Shown piece after piece: positions 48,677 through 59,270 of a stretch of DNA of 64,000 nt. The translations under genes and the position numbers were made by a program. Origin of the DNA: Diprion similis (lineage: Eukaryota > Arthropoda > Insecta > Hymenoptera > Diprionidae). Numbering within the stretch: the stretch's first letter is position 1; every line of letters begins with the position of its first letter. The notes beneath the pieces were generated by a model. That model made no database searches, was not told the origin of the DNA, and saw only the letters and a list, made by a program, of their open reading frames with translations. The DNA is taken from positions 2,356,001-2,420,000 of the forward strand of contig NC_060110.1 of the NCBI RefSeq assembly GCF_021155765.1. Reading direction: 5' to 3'.

Positions 48677-50560
48677 CAGTGGTAGCAAAAGACGTCCTTA
48701 GTTCTACCATCACGTCGACCATTTTCCAATCATTCTCGTCATTTTCACTTCCAGGGGGTCCAAATTCCGAAAATTGAGGTCGAAAGAGATATAAGATATG
48801 ATCGCAATGCGCTACACCGCAATGCTTTGCAGAGCCACCGGCAAATTTCTAACTGTAACTCAGGGTGCCTTCATATTCAAAATTATACATATATATTGTG
48901 GAGATTCGGCGACAGCAAAGTGTTGCTGAAATGCATTGAACGCGGGATAGACGACTGCAACATCGCCAGCAAGATGTGTCAGGTTACGTATCAGCTGAAG
49001 AAATATGTTGGTATGGATTATTTGTGTAGTAAGGTAAACATTTGACTTATAAACAATGTATTACCGTAACTAGAGCACTCATCACGTTTCTACTGGCAGT
49101 AAAGTTGTTCAAATAGTACCGTTTCAAATCAGCGGTCCAATCTTCTTTGTTTTTCACTTTATTCTCATATTGCGAAATTTTCAGTAAAATTGAGTCAATT
49201 GATTTAAAGACCTCTCTTGCTGTTTCTGTATTACTGCAGGTTCCTAGGCATAAGCGAAAAAACATAAAAGATCACGGATGTAAATTGTATAGAAAATGTA
49301 TTAAAATACTTTATTGAGTGTATGCTGCTAATGGATTGATGCACAACGTGGATATGTGATATGTGTACTAGGGTTGTTCAAATATCGTTATTCTCGGAAT
49401 TTTTGTTCCCATTACACATCTCGAAGCATTCTCAAAAAAAAAAAAAAAAACCTCCAAAATCCCAGAATCTTACCATTATTCCAAGTTCTGCCCAAGAGCC
49501 TTCGAATTTTCCCATTCCACAACCTAATATAGAATCTCCGACGCTTCCCGACTATTGTTTGTAACGTATTGATTTTTGCGTTGAAAAGATCTTAAACTTG
49601 GTAAATGTCCTACTTTCAGTTGAAGACATTCAATGCAAATTTGAAGAGATTTTGCATTCACCGTGAAGTGCGATAAAATCGTACATCATTAAAATGGAAA
49701 AATTGCAAGGCTTCGGGCAGAATTTATAATTAAGATAGAAGCCCGGAGTTTCGGCGTCATTCTTTCTGTTACATCGAATTAACCCCGGGACTCTGCACTT
49801 GGGTACCTCTAAACCCACATAATTCTGACGGCCTGCTTCAATCATTTTTTTTTTTTTTTTCACTTTCTTCGATCGAATTTTTCACAGTGAAAAATTCATG
49901 TTAGGTTTTTTCGCATGTACTGTTATATTCTTCAGACACTCAGCTTTCGATTGAACAAAAATCTTCTACGACAAACAGTCCGCTAGCAGCGTTGATTTGA
50001 AGTTGCCGAGTGCGTGTAAACCATGTGTAGGTCATTCGTTTCGTGCTGATGTTGTGGGGTCCTAGGCCGAAGGATGTTGCAGTCCATGGTAGCAGAAATG
50101 TTCGAATACGATCACGTATACATGCATTTAAATTTCCATCAAGCATATGTAATGTTTCGACTGGAATTTTTCAGCAGTCTTCAATTCTATAACTTACGCT
50201 CCGTGAACACGACCCCCTCTCCTCGGTCAAAACCACACGTCCACGGTAGATCGCGGCTTTTCCCAGCCGCAATTAGATTCGCAGGTTTTTGGAAAATAAA
50301 AGCGTCTTCTCCACGTGGTTCAACAACCGGGCCCCAGGAATATTTTGATATTATTTTTAAGTTTTGAAACAGACATGTTGTGCTTTCAAGCTGCGAGGCG
50401 TTCAATCCTCTAAGGCAGTCGACAAGGAGAGTGGACGAGTTTGTCGGACAGCCGAAATGCTTGCCGACTTGAAATGAATTTCTTTTGCAAATGGCCGGAG
50501 ATTCCATCGTCGCCAAGGTCAATCCTGGTCCACTTTGGAATATACATTTGTGAAATAGTC
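48677..50560 (-). pseudogene. Esterase fragment E1 (exons 4-6 only, broken)
   Basis: Exon 4 is 50560-50198 (363 bp, same length as in gene C), open, with LFHKCIFQSG, HFGCPTNSSTLLVDCLRG and GFDRGEGV, where the acid Glu is kept. Exon 5 is 49243-49083, open (KNKEDWTADLKRYYLN, TASRNV), but its donor is AT where gene C has GT. Exon 6 is 48994-48677. After QY it gains 2 bp and shifts frame at about 48885-48895, and a TAG follows at 48851-48849 in the repaired frame. The His region is VAHCDH. Exon 7 is deleted: DNA matching the flank beyond the stop of copy D abuts exon 6. No exons 1-3 were found upstream. Confidence 0.85.
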
Positions 50561-51193
50561 CTGCGAATCAAGTTCCAACTGTGCTTTGTAACTTGAACGT
50601 CTGTTGAGGTGGTGAAAAGCCGTAAGCCATTTACGCAAGCCGTTTCGAAGATCTTCGCAACAAAGATAGGCTATAGAATCATTTCACACACAGGTTCCAT
50701 GGGAAACTCTCTAGAGAGAGCTTAGGGCGGACCTCAATTGAATGCCAGAGAAATTTTTGTCCCGGCGTATCAAAAGAAATTTGGTTTCTCGACACAATTC
50801 TTTCCAAACCCGCAAATCAACTCCCGAGGTGAAAAATATTCTTACTAGCATTAAATAATCCAAGGTTGTTGCCATGCGCATGTACCGTTCCCAGTGATCT
50901 GGCCGGGTGACTAAACACAGCCGTGGGTCATTGTGCCCTCATTTTGTATGTACGTACATCACAACATCCTATGAATGCTGTACCCAATCTTGATATTGAC
51001 AATCTTGAAACAATAGAAAGCAAATTAGAGAGACAGCAGAAGTTCACAGTTAATTGTCTCTTTCCGTGAGTCGAGAGTGAAGCAAAATTCATGAGAAAAT
51101 GAGAGATAAAATCCAATTCACTGATAAGTCGAATGAAATTGCAGTCAGGCAGAGTGAAATCACCATGATTTTGAGAACTTTATGGAAACTTGA

Positions 51194-51695
51194 TTGATCC
51201 ACATTATTTCACGCCGGTATATTTTGCCAGTTACGCTCCAATCGCTAATTCGGAAGCCATATCAGGTCTGGATCGACTCAAAAACCGAGGATGAATATTA
51301 TTTTGAACTTCAAAGGCTTGGCGCTGAGTCACGTTGTGTTCACGTTTGTGATGCGTTTGGTATACAATTATTTTATCACTCAGGCCACGGAAACATAACA
51401 TTTCATGAAAAATATCCCTACATTAATGAGAAATTCATTCTTCAAACTATTCACGATTGCAAACATTTCTTAGCTACATCGCTCGCAAGGCCGTTTGTTG
51501 GTTGAACGATTATTGCGTGATAATTCTTATATTCGCGGAGTGCTGAGGGGTTATTTACTTGTCGAAACTGAAATTGTAATAAAGAACGAAGAAAGTTTGA
51601 GGCCATCTTTTGTAGTGAACCGGCACATGGTTGACGGAATTACATCCGTCGGTTTCGGATATGCAGCTCTACTAAAATTATATTCGAGGCCATAA
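51194..51695 (+). other. Unassigned pair of reading frames
   Basis: Frame 51194-51505 (103 codons) contains SRCVHVCDAFGIQLFY and HEKYPYINEKFILQTIHDC. Frame 51495-51695 (66 codons) ends ESLRPSFVVNRHMVDGITSV followed by GFGYAALLKL. The latter stretch recurs at about 38068-38175 with mostly conserved residues (ESLRPLFVVNRNVVDGITSV). I do not recognise a family. It could be an old transposon or a captured host exon. No gene structure is visible and the two frames are out of phase. Confidence 0.35.
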
Positions 51696-53044
51696 AGCTT
51701 TGAGACTCGTTACAAAAAAAGATGTGTATCAAATTTTGTCAAAAAGAATATTTTTCATTTTGTCTTACTCTGGTATTTGTATTTACAGAAACGGTTCCTG
51801 TAGAGCTTTCAGTATGACGATCGACATGTAGTTCAAAACTACAAAGTTACAAAGTTATTTGGTTCACATAGTAATTCAAATCTCGAATTTTGTAAATAGT
51901 TTCAAAAAAAATTTCAAACCGAATCATCTTAAAACCATGGTTCAGTTATAATTGAAAAATCTTTGTGCGATGAAGCGTTGGTTGTGGATTTGTGAAATTT
52001 TCACATTCTCACATACATTAGCTACAAATTCACGTCAAACTATAAAAATCGAGAGAAACTTGCAAATTTTAGAAAAAATGTTCGAAATGAAATTTTCTAC
52101 TTTTCATAAAAAAAGAGCGTCAAAATCAAAGTATCATAGCCATCTCAAAAATCCGACATAGTTCTGTAGCGTATGTATCCAAAAATATGTGTGAGCAACG
52201 TGATTTGACAGTTGCAATTGATTGAGATGCGCAGATTTCAGTATCCCCTACACTCGACGGTTGATGAAAACTATTCTTCATTGCAAATTGAGATTCGATG
52301 ACTAGTGAATATGTTTTGCATTGAAAATTTAAAAATAATGGATAATGAAAACGCATAGGCAATCAACAAAGTGATGCATTATTCTGCACGGTAATCCCAG
52401 GATAGTCTTTGTCTCGTTTTTTCATTTCCAGCTAGCGACATGTGCAATTGGCCAGAACTTTAGCATTTTCTTTCAATTTCGCCCACTACACATCTTTCCT
52501 TTTCATTCCATACTTCAGATGCATCCCCCAAAACTTCAAGAACTCGACCTCAATTCATTCATTCTCCACACAAGCAATGCAATTCATTAACATCTCGGGG
52601 CACTAAATGATTCTCTAGCAGTTATCCATCAAAGAATATAAATGCAGTCCGTAAAACGTAATTGAACCTTTATTTTCATCATTATTCAGATGTCTTTGAT
52701 GTCGGCGTTGATTGAAATTTCCATTGATTTCTGGAAATTCCGTATTTGAGACTAATGATTTTGACGTTCTTGGTTTTTGGAAATGAAGTCACAGGTATCA
52801 AAGTATTTGATGTCGTAGAGTCATTCAGAAGTATTGATTTATTTTGTATTTCTTAAATGTGAAGTACTATCAAATTAGCTAAAATAAAATGCTTCTCACG
52901 ATAAACCGCTCACCTGATCAACTTGAAAGACTTGACACTTTTCGGGACTACGTTTACAAAATACAAATCATGGATTTCAAATGATACAACACCTGGTCCG
53001 TAAGTATGAGTATTTTTAAACTTACACACTTCAAGGATTATAAT

Positions 53045-56000
53045 TTATTTTGTTGGTGGTGGTCCGAAAATTGGGTTAAGCTGTTGCGTACAACGTATAA
53101 ATGTCGTCTGTCGATGAAGTTCTTGGAGTCGATTTGCTCCCACATACGTGCACGTTGAACGTAAGCCACCCAATATATCTAATATCGTTGCTTCAACGTC
53201 GCCTTTGTGCGAAATTTCTACAGCTCTTCCTTCAGCGGCCCTACATTGAACGGAACACAAGTCTTACAGTCCGGAAATCATCTTTAACGTTGAAATCGTG
53301 GTTTTGAAAATGAAGGCTGTTTTGGGCGTGACAAAATGACGAATAGTAATCAACACGTATCGAACTCGGCATGCGACAATTTTGACTATCAATATCTTAT
53401 TGTTACTCTTCCTCCATATAATATGCTACAGATTTATGCGCTCAGTTTTCATAGCGCATTTACCTGTATTCTGCAACTCCACCGTAGTGTTTTTCCATTG
53501 CGGCACTAGAACACAATCCATAAAATTGAGAGTAACGTTTTCCATCTCTTTCTACAACTTTTCCACCGCTCTGATCGTGACCTGCTAACATTCCCCCGAT
53601 CATAACGAAGTCTGCACCGGCTCCGAACGCCTTGGCCAAATCTCCGACGCAGGTGCAACCTCCATCCTATACCAAAGTTCAGCAATTTTGAGACCCTTGT
53701 GCAACTTATACATCATTTCAGTGTTTTCAGTGGCTGAGATATGATTGGTTATATTCCGAGTACTTACTGCAATGATGTGCCCACCTACGCCATGCGCAGC
53801 GTGCGCGCATTCAAGCACAGCGCTCAATTGGGGATAGCCAACACCGGTTTTCAAGCGAGTCGTACACACAGATCCCCCGCCAATGCCTACTTTGACGATA
53901 TCAGCACCGGACAATATCAACTCTTCGACTATTTCTGGAATGGCTACGTCTCCAGCCTATCAATCAGACTTGGATTAACTTCAACCCTTTCGTTGATCTG
54001 AACTTTGGTCTTTTATAGGTTATTTATTAGTATGACGAGGGGTTGATCGCTTCTGTAATCTCTTTCATAACGGCCCCGAAAGTTGCGTTCACCTATAATC
54101 TTTGCGATTCTTAGCAATATTTTGTATTCTTCGTGCTATTTTTGTAAAGAAACAAATTAGCATCTTTTTCTGAATAGTTTGTGAGACATGCTTCGAGTTA
54201 AGATATTCTCATGATTTGGTGCTTTTTTAAGTAAAGATTTCTTTTCAATACACTGAAACCTACTATAATTGTGTGTTTTGGGTAGGCAGACCGAACTTTC
54301 TTCACAAATTCAACGAAGGGCTGAATATGTCCATTCGCAATATCTACGGAAATCATTGATAGTTCTGGAATGGCTTCAATAATATCCGAAAGTCGTTGAA
54401 AGTCACCAGGACCTATTCCCATACACACGGAAACATTGCGAAGACATTCAGGACTTGAAGCTGCGAAGGTTTTCCACTCCTCCACGCTGTGGTATTTATG
54501 AATCGCCGTGAAGAGCCCGTGCTGAAAGCATATAATTATTATGTTCCCGGTTATTAAAAATGTGACCGTAGAGAGCAATTTTTGACTTTCCGTTTCTCTG
54601 TTTACAGAGACAAAAGGAAGTTATTGCGATCACCCTGAAAACGAAAAGTTGAGTTGTCACCAGAACTCGACGTTTCATGACTGGAGAATCACCTCTGACT
54701 ACGTTCGTGCGTATGTATATATCTGATCAGTTTTTTGTCAGACGATATCTCGAAAACGAGTGATCGGATTTCAGTGATTCTGGTCTCAATCGACACCGCT
54801 TTTCCAAACTTAGACCTGATTAGATTTTGGCTTTGATCCGTGCCACCAAATTCCAAATATTAAATCAAAATAATTATATCTTGAGAACGGATAGTCAGAT
54901 TAGGATGAAAATTGGTGCCGCTAGGTTTTTTCGGTTACTTATCACGAATCGAAGGTCAGGATTGCAAAATTTTAATTGAGCGTGTTTGATAAGCTAGAAA
55001 AAAAAATAAAAACATTTAGATTTTGATGAAACTTAGTACTCGTCGGTTCGTTGGATGGCTGATCACGAATCTGAAGTCTGATTGTAAAATCCATAATGTC
55101 GATCCAATGGAGTGGAAAAACTGTAAAAATACTCTGATTTTTGTGAAGATTGGTAGGTGCTGGTTTTTTGGGTCTCCGATAACAAATCCGAGGTGAGACT
55201 TACAAAATTTGTAATGATGGATCCGTTATAGAGGTTCAAAATAGAATGAAACTACGCCGTATTTTCATGTAATATGGTACCCGAGGGCAGGGAAACAGAC
55301 ATTCATTTTATAATTTATCTGAATATATAGAACGATTACGAAACAGTCTCAGTAAATAACGATAATAAGGTGAAAAGACTGACAATCTAGTTGATAAAAT
55401 GCAGAAAATGCTATGTACAATTACAAAATTTTTCCTCTGGTTTGAGTCATAAAGTAAAAAGATAAGAAACTTAGGGATTAAAGTTAACATCTAGTATTAA
55501 TGGCACTTCCATCAGTGATTAGCCGGGAATTTATTCCATATCTACCGCATAGCGCATCTCGGTCTAAATCTATGTTGAGCAACAATAAATCATTTCACGT
55601 TAATCTTCCCCATCAACTTATATTTATTGTTATAATGAGAGCCATTGTACATTACGGTCTTTTACGTAAATTGAGAGAACGGTTCACTGAAATCATGGCA
55701 ACACTATTTTACCACGGAATGCCACAAAAAACTTCGTTTGATTGCCAGTTGGATGAAAGACAAAGAAATTGTATCGGTTATTACTGCGCAGACAACGTAT
55801 GCACGTTGTGGAGGAATCTACTTTATTTTTCTCATACAAGAGGCTGCAGGAAAGAATATTGCTTACTCTTTTTCACTCAATAGTAAACTAGCGGTTTCTC
55901 ACTGTGAAACGTTTTTTAAACCAGGTTCAATTTTTACAGCGAACGTATGCGAGACTCTCCGTTCCTCCTACTGCATGAGTTGAAGAACTTTGCCAAGTCA

Positions 56001-59000
56001 TGAATACTTGTGTGAACAGTGGGAATGGTAATCTCTAAATTTCCATTTTCCTTTTATTTTGACACGTTTCGTAGATCTTGATAGTGCGGCTTTCATATTA
56101 TGCCTGCTGATACCGTATCAATCTCATATTGATGAGTATTTATATTGGAGTAATAGAAAACAAAATAAGTGGAATGAGAATATAAGAAGTTTGGAATAAA
56201 ATTTATCATCACGTATTTATCTTGTTTCAAATTGTGTACGTTAGATACTGAAAAGTTGATACATTTTGATACGTGTCATTGACTCTAACGATAACGTGAA
56301 GATATTATTTGGAGTAAATATTATATTGCGTAACAAGAAGGCAAACTTGGTCTTCTCGGGCCTAGCGTAAGTTTGTGATGTAAGTAGTAGGTGAGCACGC
56401 GTATGAGCCAACTTTAAGTATTGCAAAGACGCGAGGCCAAAAGACCGTTGCCTTTTTGTTGCACACGATTCCTTATACAACAGAAGTATCTGACGCGTTT
56501 TTTCACAAAGCGCGAAATTGAGGTTAGGGCTGCGTGATGTCAGATTAGTTTGCGACAGCGCATGCGTGCAGTACAGAAACAAGATAATCATAACTCTCAG
56601 GAGTGAAAAGTGGTATTTTGTGTACTTCGCGCATACGTATTCGCAGCTTCACTCTACCGTCATAAAAACGGGTACTTTGTGTACGGAAAACAAGCATGAA
56701 AAAAAAGCGTGAAACATGCTAGCGTTATGTAAAAGTAATTTAATTTGATATTCTGAATGGCCGAAGCGCTATCCGTTCATTCTTCACACTTTTTCTGGCA
56801 GACAGAAATCGTCTCTACAGTAAAATAGGCTTGCCGAATTTAGTGAAATGGAAGCATTTTTCTGTGTACGAATTTTAACTGAATATACTTCTTAAGCAAG
56901 CGTATGTCTATTTATATTTCAATTATATTTTAATTAATCATTTATTAAATCGTCAGCGATAATTGAGTAAATTTACTTATCTTCTCATTTTCTATGTTAC
57001 AAAATATACACTGTATACGCACTTTACATAATTAGTTTCTATAGCGATCTCTAGAGTTATAGATTTCATGCGGCTTTCTATATTTTACTAGACTGGAACA
57101 TTATTTGTCGGGTTTCAAGATATAAGGTCAAATTAGTTAGGCTTCAGTCAAATGACCCCTGAGTCTCACCTTTGCGACGTTATCACACCGCTTTGCTCGA
57201 ATAGCACGTTTCTAGTTGTCGTAGAACTTTTTTACTCGAAGTCATATGCACAGGGAGAAGATTCTCGGGGTCGGAGGTCAAATGAAACTAAAGTCAAGAC
57301 CTGCCTTGTATACGATATTTGTGCTCAATTTTAGTTACACTCTTATAGTACAGTGTCTCGCCCGTATTCACTTCAAAAAGAGAGCACTTTGCTTGGTACT
57401 CATTAATTATTACTAAAATAATATTTACTGGTCAAACGGTCGACTTAAATGTTCAATGTCTAATGACGTCGTCAAACCGCAAGAGTTATATTATATATAC
57501 TGCTGTCATGTTATTCCGAGAATGTTATATTTTAGCGTTTGGTTACCATGGTGTCTTAGTACCAAGCCTCAGAATTCAAACGTACCTTTGAAAGTGCCTT
57601 GGCCATCTCAAATGTACCCGTACTGTCCATGTTTGACGCCATAATGGGAATACCCTTGTAAATACGTTGAGAAGTTCGGAATTTCATTTCAACGAATAGG
57701 TCGACCTGAAAATTTATCATTTCACACGTAAACGATTAACATTCTCAAAAATTTGATAATATGCAGTGTAGCTTCAGATTTTCAGTTAATTTCAGATTTA
57801 ACGTGAAACCAACTTCAGTGCAAAAATTTGATAGTCAGTACGTAATGTGTAATGTGTATGCGTACAGGGGCAAATCCACAAAACCCTGAAGTTTTACCTA
57901 AGCGTAATGAAATTGAGAATATTTATTAAGACACCATTGTTACGCACTTGCACGTTTCAGTAATAGTTCTAAATTTGTAGTTAGAAACTTGTTTGCATAA
58001 TTAAATATTCTGGAATAAGAAGAATCTGGTAGAAAAAATTTTGGAAGAGAAGAGAATGTCGAAATCATCTGCGAGTATTTTGAGAATTTTCGAAGCTTCA
58101 ATCGAATTTCACGAGTGCTTTCCCACCTCTTTCAGTTCTGATTCTGATACAATGTGTTAGAATTTCACGTCCTACTAAAATATCACCCATTTTCCCTTAC
58201 ACGTACTCCTTTCGCCTTTGACATATTTTTCATCAAAAAATGTATCTTTTATAAGGTGTCCCATAACTTTGCCATGAATAGTTTTCATGCGGTAACAGTT
58301 CGAAAATTATCATAAGACGCGTGAACTTTGTATGAAACTCAGTTTCTACAACGTCAGATGAGAAATTTTGCTTGTTTTAATATTTTCGTAACTGTAAACT
58401 ATAGTTTTTCATATCTATCGACTAAAAAAATTAAAACGATGGTGATCGAATGTGATTTCATTGACAGTATTGTTATGTTTTAATCAACGTTATACGGATA
58501 TTTCGGTTCGATGCAGCATTTAAAAGTTATAGTTCATTTTCTGGAAGTTGCATTTAATAATTTATACGATTGTAAAGTTTAGATTATCATAAATAACTAC
58601 ATAATACATGGCCAGGTTCATAAGACTTTCAGCTCTTTGGAATAAGATATATTCTGCACTCTATACGCCACGTTTGATGTATATTTTCAGATGATTAAAA
58701 TTGAAAACAAAAACAATTTTCCCGTGAAATGCATTCAATTGGTACGGGAAAAAATAACTATTAACATGACTTTTTGAGGATAATACCTATACGTAATTTT
58801 TTACAATATCGTGCATGACGTAATGCAACAGTCAAGTTTTCAATCAAATCAACCGTATAGTTCAAATAACTTATTTGATCGATTTCACTTGTGATAATTT
58901 CTGTTAACTACGGTATATTTATCTCTAAAAAATCACGATTGGAGAAACAATTTCTGTACCAGCTAAATCGATTAGATTGATTTGACGAATATTTCCTCTC

Positions 59001-59270
59001 CGTATGGGACGTATGACAACACTTGAAATGTAAGCATGCGCCAACTTTTGACTTCCGCAATATTTTGAAATCGGCTGTCTTCAACATTGCACTGCAGAAT
59101 ACTACACATTCTGGATCTTTGTACATGCAATACCCTGGCGTGTCCCAAATCAGTAGATTTTTTAACTGTCAAAGTACACTCACTTCCGCTCTGCTTCTGA
59201 GAGTGCTTCTTCTCGGGCGTATTAAAACATCTTTGTAATCTAATTTGATATCGTTGATTATGTTCGACAT
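53045..59270 (-). CDS. GMPR: GMP reductase, copy 2 (complete, 6 exons, 350 aa)
   Basis: Exons: 59270-59184, 57705-57586, 54521-54264, 53956-53768, 53666-53464, 53240-53045. Lengths and phases are the same as in copy 1 (1053 bp, TAA stop). Catalytic Cys186 and Thr188 (GGGSVCTTR), DGG 219-221, Asp129 (VDIANG) and His77-Lys78 are all present, so this copy looks closest to a working GMP-to-IMP reductase. Odd points: residue 270, the second Ser-side position of the GMP-contact loop GLS in copy 1 and GMS in human GMPR2, is Cys here (GLCSS); Met155 is Ile. The exon 3 donor is GTAGGT, weaker than the GTAAGT of copy 1. Exon 1 is identical to copy 1. Intron 1 has about 500 extra bases and intron 2 a tandem repeat. 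Confidence 0.9.
54890..55270. repeat. Degenerate tandem repeat of about 120 bp units
   Basis: Three units share GATGAAAATTGGT or GATGAAACTTAGT, GGTTTTTTGGGTC-like, ATCACGAATC and GATTGTAAAATCC-like words. They resemble a dispersed repeat type found widely in insect genomes (from memory). Located in intron 2 of GMP reductase copy 2; copy 1 keeps only part of one unit near 41625. Confidence 0.65.
56440..56720. repeat. Dispersed repeat R3 in GMP reductase copy 2 intron 2
   Basis: Counterpart of 42280-42540, with an extra 75 bp or so just before it (56365-56445) that the left unit lacks. Confidence 0.55.
58206..58700. other. About 500 bp present only in the right unit (GMP reductase copy 2 intron 1)
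   Basis: The unit-to-unit offset rises from 14155 to 14656 across this stretch. Copy 1 jumps from CTCCTTTCGC to ATTAAAATTGA in a few dozen bases. The sequence is AT-rich and non-coding, without clear inverted ends. Confidence 0.6.

Larger units (their letters stand above)
38060..50560. repeat. 14-kb tandem duplication, left unit (partner 51580-64000)
   Basis: The unit carries a GMP reductase gene and a dead esterase fragment, in the same order and orientation as the partner. The offset between units varies (13.5 to 14.66 kb) because of insertions and deletions in introns and flanks. Similarity is uneven: 44.25-46.1 and 47.4-49.8 kb are almost identical to the partner, while GMP reductase introns and exon 3 are clearly diverged. 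Confidence 0.85.

Noticed and set aside
48827..49045. Plus-strand 72-codon frame repeated exactly at 63204-63422
   Set aside because: It is antisense to esterase pseudo-exon 6 and is conserved only because the 14-kb unit is recently duplicated.
32749..50560. One esterase gene using E exons 4-6 and the D last exon, with GMP reductase nested in a 16-kb intron
   Set aside because: Exon 6 of E has a frame shift and stop, its exon 5 donor is lost, and its own 3' flank directly follows exon 6.
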